A stretch of 64,000 nt of DNA, from NCBI GenBank assembly GCA_020059605.1, contig JAGVBT010000009.1:40323-104322 (forward strand). Reading direction: 5' to 3'. The position numbers and the translations under genes are program-made. Source of the stretch: Deltaproteobacteria bacterium. GTDB lineage: Bacteria > Desulfobacterota > BSN033 > UBA1163. This document shows, piece after piece, positions 1 through 9,100 of this stretch. How positions within the stretch are numbered: the first letter of the stretch is position 1; each line of letters opens with the position of its first letter. A model generated the notes under the pieces. It did not search any database. It was not told the origin of the DNA and saw nothing but the letters and a program-made list of their open reading frames with translations.

Positions 1-1
1 T

Positions 2-118
2 GCTGTACACCAAGAAAAGACACGAAGCATTGTCGTCCTCCAGGAAGATCTCGCGAAATTTCTCCTTGGTTTATTGCCAACAGTCGAACTCAGCACTCGT
101 GGCAATATGAATAGGTAA
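2..118 (+). CDS. C-terminal tail of a gene cut by the window edge
   Basis: An open frame runs from the first bases of the window to a TAA at 116-118. It encodes 38 residues ending in LSTRGNMNR and contains a leucine-rich stretch (AKFLLGLLPTVE). It has no start in the window, so it is read as the end of a gene beginning upstream. It converges on the minus-strand gene that ends at 135. The family cannot be recognised, and a chance open frame of this length is possible. Confidence 0.35.
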   Translation, partial: AVHQEKTRSIVVLQEDLAKFLLGLLPTVELSTRGNMNR

Positions 119-134
119 TCAACTTTAAGGTTTC

Positions 135-809
135 CTATGGAGCAGCGCCGAGTTTCTGCCACCGGTTATAATCCCAATCGTCTTTCAGTTTTTCCTTGTT
201 CTTTTTGCAATACTCGATGCCCTCAACTGTCAAGAAAACCATTCCATTTTCGGGGTTCACAACCGTCAAGCCAAGTTTCATTGTCTCGCCCACGCCTATT
301 GCATATGTGCGGTAATGAAGACTCCCTGGCCCTACAACGAATCCCCAAAATTGAGGGTCATACTTCTGTTGATGCTTCCAGAGAGTAGATAATACCTTTA
401 TCGCTTCCTCTGAGAGTTTAATGGTTTCCAGGTCCGGCGGTGTTGTACTTACACCGGTGGTTGATCTTACACCCTCTGCAACAGCCGGAATCAAGACTGT
501 GTTTTGGATTTTAATGTCAGATTTGAGGTTTACTATCTGCTCCTTAAATTCGAGCCGTTGTTCCTTGACTTCCGATCTTAGGGAGTCGATCTCCTTTTTC
601 AAGCTGAAGCCGAATAAGTTGATTTCTTTGAATAGCGGCCAGAGTAGGAGGGCTATCCAGACAAGGAAGGGAATGATTTCGTGCCCCTTTATTTGAATAA
701 GATTCCCATCCAGAGTAGGACTCCACAGCGGTAATGTCATAAGTGAGAAGAATAACAACATTGCAGCCCACCATATGAGCCTGGAATAAGTCTTGAGCCA
801 TTTCATCAT
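135..809 (-). CDS. Two-TM protein with coiled coil, unknown function
   Basis: Product of 224 aa from the start chosen at MMKWLK, which has a purine-rich AGGAAGGTAGGA just upstream; the longer frame reaching 935 adds 42 residues that look non-coding. Two hydrophobic segments (about residues 9-29 and 41-59) are followed by a charged heptad-like stretch (KEIDSLRSEVKEQRLEFKEQ), probably a coiled coil. A soluble C-terminal part of about 110 residues may fold as a small helical or winged-helix-like domain. It is likely an inner-membrane protein with a cytoplasmic C-terminus. No family was recognised. It lies at the edge of the defence cluster, facing away from it. Confidence 0.6.
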   Translation of the reverse strand: MMKWLKTYSRLIWWAAMLLFFSLMTLPLWSPTLDGNLIQIKGHEIIPFLVWIALLLWPLFKEINLFGFSLKKEIDSLRSEVKEQRLEFKEQIVNLKSDIKIQNTVLIPAVAEGVRSTTGVSTTPPDLETIKLSEEAIKVLSTLWKHQQKYDPQFWGFVVGPGSLHYRTYAIGVGETMKLGLTVVNPENGMVFLTVEGIEYCKKNKEKLKDDWDYNRWQKLGAAP

Positions 810-1100
810 TGGTCCTACCTTCCTGTGCGAGACAATTTTATTAAATTCGATCCAAGTGGTCAAATGAATAATTTGAGATCGAGGAGGAAAACGATGATCT
901 CGGTCCCGGGTACTACCTCTCCCCGTTGACACCAAAGGAGGTATGGGAGAAGCTCTAAGTCAATCCTCCTTCCTCCATTTGCACATTGTGTCTAACCCTG
1001 ACAAAAAAGGTCACTTCCTGAAATTTTGTTCTTTCTTTTTGGGATCCCTGTTTATGTCGATCCCTAATCATTTTGAATAGTTAACCTTTGGAGACCCCGC

Positions 1101-1130
1101 TTGATTATTGGCACTTAGAATGCATATCAT
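1101..1130 (+). promoter_or_regulatory. Putative sigma-70 promoter of the riboswitch transcript
   Basis: TTGATT at 1101-1106 and TATCAT at 1125-1130 are separated by 18 bases. This would start transcription near 1137, about 14 bases before the 5' strand of riboswitch helix P1. The position fits the aptamer below, but the match to consensus is moderate. Confidence 0.4.
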
Positions 1131-1150
1131 AGGTTGAGTTGAAATAAGTA

Positions 1151-1227
1151 ACGATAAAGCCAAACCACGAGCAATCGTGGGACGGAAAGCCACGGGTCCT
1201 CCAGGGATGGCCGGGTTGCCGAATCGT
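1151..1227 (+). promoter_or_regulatory. c-di-GMP-I (GEMM-I) riboswitch aptamer
   Basis: All hallmarks are visible. P1 pairs ACGAT (1151-1155) with ATCGT (1223-1227). The CAAACC segment leads into P2, CCACGA/TCGTGG (1165-1170/1175-1180), capped by a GCAA GNRA tetraloop. The GGGACGGAAAGCC core follows, with the intercalating A at 1186. P3 includes GCC/GGC and GTCCT/GGGAT, and the 3' segment is CCGGGTTGCCGAA. By alignment from memory with the Vc2 aptamer, position 20 is G1159, which favours c-di-GMP; the Geobacter cGAMP class has A there. The 21-46 pair is C-G instead of G-C, a compensatory change. It lies directly before an intrinsic terminator. Confidence 0.9.
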
Positions 1228-1238
1228 GAGAGTTATTG

Positions 1239-1274
1239 AAGGCCCGTGGTCCGTTATGGCACGGGCCTTTTTGC
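1239..1274 (+). terminator. Intrinsic terminator of the c-di-GMP riboswitch
   Basis: AAGGCCCGTG (1239-1248) pairs perfectly with CACGGGCCTT (1260-1269) around an 11-base loop and runs into a T tract. The 5' arm (GGCCCGTGG, 1241-1249) can instead pair with CCACGGGTC (1190-1198) inside aptamer helix P3. That gives a mutually exclusive antiterminator. The geometry suggests that ligand binding frees the terminator (an OFF switch); this last point is inference. Confidence 0.85.
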
Positions 1275-1421
1275 TTGAAGCGGCCCAAAACAAGAAAAAA
1301 AGGAGGAGCAGGGAAATAGAGGCCTTGCTTTATTCCCAAGAGATAACTGCCTGGTTGAATGAGCCAGTCAGGGAGAGTGGCCGGTCGGGATTAAGATTCG
1401 AATCACCTTATGGCCGGTCGG

Positions 1422-1760
1422 ATGAAGGCGTGGGCTGTGAAAAAGATACTCACATTATTCCCCCATGTGAAGACGGGAGGTCATCCCTCTTCTCTGGTGA
1501 GCCTGTTGTTGCTCCTTGGAGTATTTCTACTGTTGCCTCTAAGTGCCGACGACTGTGCGGAACGCGCTGATCCTCTCCCAGACGAATTTCTGGATTTGCT
1601 GGGCGTGATCAAGACTCCGGTTAAGAACATGGATATTTCGTTCCTCCTCCTCTTTCTCAAGTTTAATCCAGGCTTGGAAAGCCCTAACCATCCGCATCCA
1701 CTAGAAATTGTCCTTATGATTACCTCATTGGTTATCCCGTCCACGGTGATCCGTATTTAG
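1422..1760 (+). CDS. Putative small exported protein under the riboswitch
   Basis: This is the first sizeable frame after the riboswitch terminator, about 112 aa from ATG 1422; ATG 1410 and GTG 1467 are also possible. A basic N-terminus and a strong hydrophobic core (SLVSLLLLLGVFLLLPLSA) resemble a signal peptide with cleavage before DDCAERAD. The mature part is short, with one Cys and a second hydrophobic stretch at the C-terminus. No convincing ribosome binding site is seen and no family is recognised. It is listed because a riboswitch must control something. The alternative target is the gene at 1858. Confidence 0.3.
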   Translation: MKAWAVKKILTLFPHVKTGGHPSSLVSLLLLLGVFLLLPLSADDCAERADPLPDEFLDLLGVIKTPVKNMDISFLLLFLKFNPGLESPNHPHPLEIVLMITSLVIPSTVIRI

Positions 1761-1857
1761 TCTTCTCCGGTTTCCCAAATCACTGCAAACCCGGTTCCCT
1801 GTCTGACTAATGCGGGCGGTGGCTATTTGACCGGCTTTCCTGCGAAAGGGGGGACAT

Positions 1858-2262
1858 ATGAGAAAGGAACTGCAACAGATGGTGTCGGCTTATGAGGGAT
1901 GGGTAGCTGTCTTCTTCTCTTATAATGATGGGAAGATTTTCCACGAACCGATCGTTTGTTGGGCTTTTGTGTCCGAAAGGCCGCACGTTGAGAACGGCGC
2001 GGACGAAGAAAAATACTTTGAGGGGATGGTGGTTATCGATGACGGCACCAAGGTCGGCGGGATCAACGAGACGCCTAATGACGTTGGATTCCTGGGTTAT
2101 CTTTATACGAAACAGCCGAAGAAAACGATAAAGGAGCGGATGGATCACTTTAAAGACCTGGCCCAGCAATTGATGAAAATAAGAGAATCGGGTCGGCGCC
2201 CTGACAAGAAGATCGGAAGCACCAAAGGAGGCAGAAGGGTCAAGGTCAGCAATTTTCGATAA
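1858..2262 (+). CDS. Conserved-looking 134-aa cytoplasmic protein, unknown function
   Basis: A strong GGGGGG ribosome binding site sits about 5 bases before the ATG. The product has no signal peptide or membrane segment. The N-terminal 90 residues alternate hydrophobic and charged positions as in an alpha/beta fold (VAVFFSYNDG, EGMVVIDDGTKVGG), and the C-terminus is lysine/arginine rich. No family was recognised. It lies about 580 bases downstream of the riboswitch terminator and in the same direction, so it could be the regulated gene or the first gene of the defence region. A gap of 326 bases separates it from the radC-like gene. Confidence 0.6.
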   Translation: MRKELQQMVSAYEGWVAVFFSYNDGKIFHEPIVCWAFVSERPHVENGADEEKYFEGMVVIDDGTKVGGINETPNDVGFLGYLYTKQPKKTIKERMDHFKDLAQQLMKIRESGRRPDKKIGSTKGGRRVKVSNFR

Positions 2263-2588
2263 CATGCACGACATTATTTCAATGCTTTCCTGCACATAAA
2301 GTACAATTCCTATTATTTGGATAGGATAAGGAGGATGCTGTGCGATTGTCTGGAAAAATCGGGTGGGGTTACTCCTGGCAAAATGACCCCATCTCACTTC
2401 TCGAATGGGTCCTCTGCCATGGGGAGATGAAACTATCTGGGAATTGCCATAAGATTCGATTTCTGGTATAAATACTTCAACTTCCGGGGGTGATTCACTC
2501 TGCTGAATTCTTTGGGGAAAAGAGTATCTATCTGTCCGTAAAGTAGGTTTTTCTTTATCGGCTTCTAAGAATTGCGGGATTTTTAGAA
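2263..2588. other. Gene-free stretch with a motif shared with the 42.3 kb locus
   Basis: No gene is supported here. At 2464-2490 the sequence TGGTATAAATA, then CAACTTCCGGGGG, closely matches 42277-42303. Both lie upstream of radC-related sequence: an intact gene here and a remnant at 42638. It may be a promoter region or the edge of a shared mobile unit. Confidence 0.5.
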
Positions 2589-3278
2589 ATGAAACCTGAG
2601 AAGCGCCACTTCCATGAGCATCGAAAGCGCCTGCGCGAAAGATTCATAAGAAACGGTCTCGAAGGACTTGCTGATTATGAAGTTGTTGAATTACTCCTTA
2701 CCCTTGCCATTCCGCGCCTTGATGTGAAAGAACCAGCAAAGGCTTTAATCGCTCGGTTTAGCAATTTGAGAGGAATACTCGATGCCCCACTTGAAGAACT
2801 CCAAGCAATAAAAGGTATCGGGAAGGTAACCCCGGTTGCCCTGCGCATCATTCGCGAAACCGCCAATCTTTACCTTCAACAAGCAGCTGAACGGCGTGAT
2901 TCATTTGCCGATCCGGAGGCACTATTTCTTTTCTGGCGTATGAAAATCGGGCCATTGTCTAACGAAGTTTTCCAGGTTGGATATCTTGACTCCGGCTTTC
3001 ATCTGGTCAGGGACGGAATTGAAACGCTTGAAGAAGGCACAGTTGACAAGGCCGCTGTTTATCCCCGGCGTGTAATTGAGGCTGCCTTGCGACGCGGTGC
3101 CGCTGCCGTTGTTTTTGCGCACAATCACCCAAATGGAAATATCCAACCCACAGAACAGGATAGATTATTGACGCGGGCACTCGTGCTGGCGGCGACGGCC
3201 GTCCAGTTGAAGGTGCTTGATCACTTGATCGTATCTACGGAGAATGTATTTAGCTTTCGGAAAGAGGGCCTGTTGTGA
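2589..3278 (+). CDS. radC: RadC-like JAMM/MPN+ domain protein
   Basis: A 229-aa member of the RadC family (JAB/DUF2466). The N-terminal UPF0758-type helical region includes a helix-hairpin-helix (LEELQAIKGIGK, about 69-80). The C-terminal metalloprotease-like domain has E126, the HNHP motif (H178, H180) and D191, so all JAMM zinc ligands are present. RadC homologues are frequent in mobile and defence loci; the biochemical activity of the family is not settled. The first residues (KRHFHEHRKRLRERFI) are more basic than in housekeeping RadC. The stop codon overlaps the GTG start of the helicase gene (GTGA), so the two are translationally coupled and probably function together. Confidence 0.85.
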   Translation: MKPEKRHFHEHRKRLRERFIRNGLEGLADYEVVELLLTLAIPRLDVKEPAKALIARFSNLRGILDAPLEELQAIKGIGKVTPVALRIIRETANLYLQQAAERRDSFADPEALFLFWRMKIGPLSNEVFQVGYLDSGFHLVRDGIETLEEGTVDKAAVYPRRVIEAALRRGAAAVVFAHNHPNGNIQPTEQDRLLTRALVLAATAVQLKVLDHLIVSTENVFSFRKEGLL

Positions 3279-6133
3279 ATATCGCTCCTGTCCTTCTGGA
3301 AGAGTACCCCCAACTAAATGATGCTCAAAAGGCCATCATCGGCCACGGAAATGGACCGCTTCTTGTAATTGCTGGGCCTGGATCTGGAAAAACTTTCAGC
3401 TTAGTCCTCCGCGCTTTAAATCTGCTCCTCCTTCGGAAGACCCTTCCCCGTGAATTGGTCATCTGTACCTTTACTGAAAAGGCCGCTTTTGAATTACGTG
3501 ATCGAATCTGTACCGTGGCGCGTAAAATCGAGTATAAGGAAGACCTCTCTGAATTGAGGGTTTCCACCATTCATGGTTTGTGTAATCGCTTCCTCATGGA
3601 GTACCGACATCACACTCAGTTAGGAAGCAACTACGAAACGCTTGATGAGCTGACTCAACTTCTATTCATTTTTGAACACTTTGATGAAATCGTGGGGCCT
3701 GAGAAGGATGGCCAATTTCTGGGAAAATGGGCGACAAGGTGGACCGCCATTGAAGGGATAAGTGGTTACTTCAATAAAATCACTGAAGAGCTTGTTGGCC
3801 CAAATGAAATGCTTAAGAATTCAAAACTATTTTTAAAACAGATTGCCGAGGCCTACCTCGCCTACCAGAGAACACTTCATTCCAGTAACCGGCTTGACTT
3901 TGCTCACCAGCAGAAACTTCTGCACGATTTGCTTTTGGATCCTGAGATCAACGCGAAAATAGTGAAAGGGATCAAATACATTCTGGTTGACGAATATCAA
4001 GATACTAATTACATTCAGGAGCAGATCCTGCTTAAACTTGCTGCCAATAACAATCTTTGCGTCGTTGGTGATGAAGATCAGAGCCTTTATCGTTTCCGTG
4101 GGGCAACCGTCCGCAATATTCTGGAGTTCCCCAAGCAGGTCCCAACTTGTGCGATAGTAAAGCTAATCACTAACTACCGCTCGCACAAAGGTATTGTGAA
4201 GGCTTATAACCACTGGATGGCTTCTGCCGATTGGTCAAACCGAAATGGTCTGCCTTTCCGTTACGATAAGACCATAGAACCCGACCCAAAAGCTGATCAT
4301 CCGGATTATCCCGCTATTTTTTCCATTTGGGGAAGGAATAAGCAGGACGAGGCCGATCGTTTTGCCAACATGGTCGCTTTTCTTAAAGAGAATAGTGTCA
4401 TTAAAGATTACAGCCAGGTCGCTCTGCTTCTGCATAGCGTGCGAAGCGAACACAGCGGGCACTATATTTCCGCCCTTGAAGCGAAAGGGATTAATGCTTT
4501 CTGCCCCCGCGCCCGAGCTTACTTTGATAATGAAGAAATCCAATTGGTGGTAGGGTGCTTCGCTCTTATCTTTGGTTATTATGGAGAAGGAAGGGGGAAT
4601 CTCAGCAGTCCAGTCCTTCAGAAGCTGGCTCATTATGTTGATGAGTGCATTATTGCCCTAGCACGACAATATAGCGCACCACATCCGTTGTCCGTTGCAC
4701 TGCAAGAATATGCGGGGGAAATCGGGAATTTGCGTCCGGGGGAGTCACTTGACCTCCGTCCCGCCGATTACTTTTATAGACTATTGGCCTTCGAACCTTT
4801 CTCACTTTTAGTAGGGAACGAGAATCGGGCTCGAAACCTTGCCATTTTTTCTCAGCTTTTGAATACTTTTCAGAATTATTACCATTATACTGTCATAACC
4901 TTTCGGAATAGGGAGTACATTCGTTTCCATCTCTTCAACAGTTTCCTCCGGCTTCTATATGAGGGGGGGATCAACGAGTATGAGGATCCAGACCAGCCTT
5001 TCCCAAAAGGCCATGTCCAGATCATGACCATTCATCAGGCCAAGGGGCTGGAATTCTCGGTCGTTACTGTAGGATCACTGGACAAACAGCTTTCTACGAG
5101 CAAAATGATAGATCGTGATTTGGAGCCACATTATCACCGGCCTGCATTCGAGCCAGAAAATAGAGTTACTCATTTCGACCGTATGCGCCTCCACTATGTC
5201 GCTTTTTCACGAGCTGAGAAAATTCTTGTCTTAACGAGTAACTCTCAACCAAAAGACTACTTTGCTCCTATCTGGCAAAGTCTGCCCCAGTGGCCCTATG
5301 TTCAACGGGACCTCCTTGTTGCCCAGAATTTTAGCCCGAAAGAACGAATACCCCTTAAGCGATCTTTCAGTTTCACTGGTGATATTAAAGTTTATGAAAC
5401 ATGCCCGCGGCAATATCAATTCTTTCGAGAGTACGACTTTACTCCTTCTCGATCAGCGGTTATCTTTTTTGGCCTCCTCGTTCATCAGACCATTGAAGAA
5501 ATCCATCGCCTAATTCTCGATGGTCAGATGAAGGCCCTGAATGAGAAACGAATTCGAGGATTGTTTGATCGCACTTTTAATTTCCTTACACTTTCGGATG
5601 TCCGGCCAATCGGCCAGATGGCAAAAGAGGCCGCTTTCAAACAGGTGATAAATTACTTTGAGCAAAATAGGGAAGAGATGCAGAGGGTAATTGCGACAGA
5701 AGTGGATGTTTCGGTTGAACTCGATAATTACATACTAACCGGCAAGGTGGATCTGTTGCTGGGAGGAGACGGCAAGCTTGAACTTCTGGACTTCAAAACT
5801 GCGGAACGTCCTACCGATTCCCCGGAACTCATTGCTGCTTATGGACGGCAGCTTTGCACCTATGCTCACATTCTTGAGCGTAGACACAAGAAGAGACCAG
5901 AGCGACTCTTCGTTTACTGGACGGCTGAGCCAGAAAAGAAGGAAGCCCTGATGGCGTTCCCGTACCAGCCTAAGCTTGTAAAAGAGGCAGGCATGTATTT
6001 TGATCAAGTAGTGAATAAGATCCTTCAAAAGGATTTTGGCATTCCCAAAATACCCGAGGCGAAAATCTGTAAGGAATGCGATATTCGGGCCTACTGTAGA
6101 ACCAAGGGGGAATCCCATGGCTCTCAATCTTAA
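3275..6133 (+). CDS. UvrD/PcrA-family helicase fused to a Cas4/AddB-like Fe-S nuclease
   Basis: A 952-aa SF1A helicase plus nuclease. Walker A GPGSGKT lies near residues 34-40, followed by TFTEKAAFELRDR (motif Ia), VDEYQDTN (Walker B), GDEDQSLYRFRGA (motif III) and MTIHQAKGLEF (motif V). From about residue 700 there is a RecB-type PD-(D/E)XK domain with GKVDLLL and LLDFKTA as nuclease motifs. One Cys before it (YETCPRQY) and three at the end (CKECDIRAYC) form the four-cysteine iron-sulfur pattern of AddB and Cas4. The family unwinds and degrades DNA ends. The GTG start overlaps radC and the 3' end overlaps the ATPase gene, placing it in the middle of the operon. Confidence 0.92.
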   Translation: MNIAPVLLEEYPQLNDAQKAIIGHGNGPLLVIAGPGSGKTFSLVLRALNLLLLRKTLPRELVICTFTEKAAFELRDRICTVARKIEYKEDLSELRVSTIHGLCNRFLMEYRHHTQLGSNYETLDELTQLLFIFEHFDEIVGPEKDGQFLGKWATRWTAIEGISGYFNKITEELVGPNEMLKNSKLFLKQIAEAYLAYQRTLHSSNRLDFAHQQKLLHDLLLDPEINAKIVKGIKYILVDEYQDTNYIQEQILLKLAANNNLCVVGDEDQSLYRFRGATVRNILEFPKQVPTCAIVKLITNYRSHKGIVKAYNHWMASADWSNRNGLPFRYDKTIEPDPKADHPDYPAIFSIWGRNKQDEADRFANMVAFLKENSVIKDYSQVALLLHSVRSEHSGHYISALEAKGINAFCPRARAYFDNEEIQLVVGCFALIFGYYGEGRGNLSSPVLQKLAHYVDECIIALARQYSAPHPLSVALQEYAGEIGNLRPGESLDLRPADYFYRLLAFEPFSLLVGNENRARNLAIFSQLLNTFQNYYHYTVITFRNREYIRFHLFNSFLRLLYEGGINEYEDPDQPFPKGHVQIMTIHQAKGLEFSVVTVGSLDKQLSTSKMIDRDLEPHYHRPAFEPENRVTHFDRMRLHYVAFSRAEKILVLTSNSQPKDYFAPIWQSLPQWPYVQRDLLVAQNFSPKERIPLKRSFSFTGDIKVYETCPRQYQFFREYDFTPSRSAVIFFGLLVHQTIEEIHRLILDGQMKALNEKRIRGLFDRTFNFLTLSDVRPIGQMAKEAAFKQVINYFEQNREEMQRVIATEVDVSVELDNYILTGKVDLLLGGDGKLELLDFKTAERPTDSPELIAAYGRQLCTYAHILERRHKKRPERLFVYWTAEPEKKEALMAFPYQPKLVKEAGMYFDQVVNKILQKDFGIPKIPEAKICKECDIRAYCRTKGESHGSQS

Positions 6134-9100
6134 GAACCAAGCTAATGGCCATTATCTCTCACGAGGAACTGATCATCTTGGGCTCCTCGGGGCCAAATTA
6201 AGAGACCTTCGCGGTTTTGCAACCCTAGGATACGAACTTATTCAAAATGCTGATGATGCTTTTAGGGATACGGAGGACGCAATTGGAGCTACCGAAATAT
6301 CCTTCGATGTTAGGAAGGACGCTCTGATCGTAGACAACAATGGCGTTTTTAGCGATTGTGGACAGGTTGAAGATCCATTGTGCCCCTGGAAAGAGGATCC
6401 AAAGTTAAAACATCGGTGTGACTTTCATCGCTTTCGCCTAGTCGCCAGCGGAGACAAACGTGAACAAATTGGAACGACGGGAGCATTCGGCATAGGTTTC
6501 ATTGCTGTTTATCAAATAACTGACTGGCCGGAGCTAATTTCCAGGGGTCGCCACTGGGTTCTTGAAGAGGACCAACCTGAAGAACGGCGGATAAAGGTTT
6601 GCTCTGGTTGTAGTTTATGCCAGGGTTCGGAGGTTCCGGGAACACGGTTTATACTCCCTTGGGCACAAAATCCAGAGAGTTTTTTAAGGAAGGCACTTCG
6701 TGCCGAAATTATCTCTCGTGACGATCCTACTAAGTTAATTCAAGAATTGGAAAAGACCTTCCCAACCGCAATCCTTTTCTTAAAGCATCTAAATCGGATA
6801 GATATTAGAAAAGATGGCAAGCTTTGGAGACGAATTGAACGTATTGAAGATGGAGACGACTTAATCATAAATGACGGAATCAAAGATCAAATATGGCATT
6901 TGTTCCGTGGCGACTTCAGAAAGGAAGCTGATCAACTAATTAATATTCATCAAGGCCGCATTGAACCAAAGAGGTCGCCCTCTGTTACTTTAGCCATACC
7001 CGCCGCTCCCTTGGATAAAGGCCTCTTGTGCGCAGTGTTACCAACTCAACACGAGACCGGTCTTCCATTCCATATAAATGCTGATTTTTTCCCGTCATCC
7101 GATCGAAAGAAGATCATTTTTGAATCCGACTATCAATCAGAATGGAATCGCGCGGCAATCAAAGCTGGCGCCGAAATCTTTCAAATCTCCTTGGATCGAC
7201 TTAGAAATCTTCTGGACCATAAACGACTGTGGAAAATAATTGATTCAATACGGAAAGTCGCCTCGGAGGCGGAGAAGGGCCAAGGAGAAAGATCATTTAG
7301 TTATTTTTGGGAGAAGGCGTCCAACAATATTGGAAAGAAGCAGATCTTTTATACAACGCGGAATGAATGGAGAACTGCATCGGAAGTTTTGCTTTTCTCT
7401 GAACCGGAGGAGGAAGAGGCTATCCCCCTTTGTGAAGGGATGGGGGTTTCACTTGTTCATACTGATCTACGGCCTTATTTCAGTTTGCTTCGCTCTATCG
7501 AGATAGGGGTCCAATTACTCGATATTCCCCATATCACAGAGGGCTTAAGAAAGTTTGGGCTTAATAAGCGGGTTGACTTATCCCGGCTCCCAGGTCTGTT
7601 GCGCAAAGAGACACAATGTCAAATTCTCTGGCGTGAATTAGCGGTTCTTCTTAAGAGGCGTCGAAATTATCAGGAACAACAACGGCTGGAGCGAGATCTT
7701 TCGGCTTGTTCGATTGCTCTGGGGCGAGACATGGCACTCTGGCCATGTCAAGAAATTTATCAAGCAGATGAAAGTACGATAGACCTCTTCAGCAAAATTG
7801 ATTCGGGAATTCCTTTTTTGAAAGACCCAGGTGAGGAGGGTGAGTGTATCAAAAAGCTTTGCAAAACGTTCTCAGCCTCTGCAGCCATTCAAATCCTGTC
7901 AAAATTTAGTGGAATCGATTTCGAAAAAGCAAAGGAAGAAGGAAGGCTTGATCCCGCGCGATTAATCCGCTGGTTCGAAGGCCGGCAAGGAGAGATTCTC
8001 AACTCCTTGGACCTAAAGCGTGCCCTTTCAGATTTGCCTATCTTCCCAACTTCATTAGGCCTCAAGTCTCTGTCAGCACTAGCTCTCCCAGGTGATTTCA
8101 ATGATCTCATAGGCATCATTGATCTTGTCGACATTAGCATCCTCGACGGTCGCCGAGAATTCTTACGAGACTTAGGTGCAAGAGAGCTAACCTTTCAGCA
8201 GTATGTTTCCAGCTACATTCCTCTCGCTTTCAACAATTCCGGTGTTCCACCCGAAAAGAAACATGCGGTTGTCCGCTTAGTGGCAGAACAACTTGGTAAG
8301 ATTCGAGATTTTCCGGATATCCAGGAGAATTTAACTGGCATAGATATCATTGAATGTGACGACGGCAATTTTCGGAAACCCAACGATGCCTACCTAACTC
8401 CTCAAGTAAAAGAGATCCTTGGCTCTGATATACCAATAGCCGTAATTCCTAAAGAAAATCCAGAATCGATTCGCGAGTTTTATCGGTGGCTTGGTGTATC
8501 GGAAAAACCTCACCCGTCTGATATATTGATGAGAATAGACCGCATAATCAGGAATTCACCATCAACCGATGGGGTTAAGGACATCCAGATTATAGTTTCC
8601 CATCTCGGAGAGCGATTTCGGGAGGATACTTTTCCAAGAGAGGTAATGTCTCCATTACGTTCGATGGCATGGCTGCCCGTCAGAGGTGATTTAGATCAAT
8701 GGTTCGCACCTAACAAAGTCTATGCTGATTTTCAGAGTTATCTTTTTGAGACTCAGGGAACATTTCTTGATTTACCTCACAAGGTACAAACCTCTTGTGT
8801 GAACCTTTTTCAGTTCTTGGGTATCAACGATAAGCCAACACCATCCCATGTAGTCGCGCATCTTATCAAATGCATGGAACTGAACGAACCTGTTAATAAG
8901 GAAGTGTACAGATTTCTAAACGACAATTGTCAGGATAAGACCATTGCTCCACTAAGACATAAAGCCTGCCTTCTTCTGCCATCAGGCATATATGTCAAAC
9001 CATCAGAAGTATTTTGGAGCGATCATCCTTTTGGAGGATTCAGATATAAGCTATCGCCGGATTTGCGGAGTTACGGAAGCTTGTTTGCGGCTCTTCAGGT

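Noticed and set aside
1226..1570. A 114-aa plus-strand frame starting inside the riboswitch
   Set aside because: It overlaps the aptamer P1 strand and the terminator and has a composition typical of chance frames.
1481..1744. Minus-strand frame of 87 aa opposite the putative exported ORF
   Set aside because: Arginine/serine-rich shadow with no ribosome binding site or family features.
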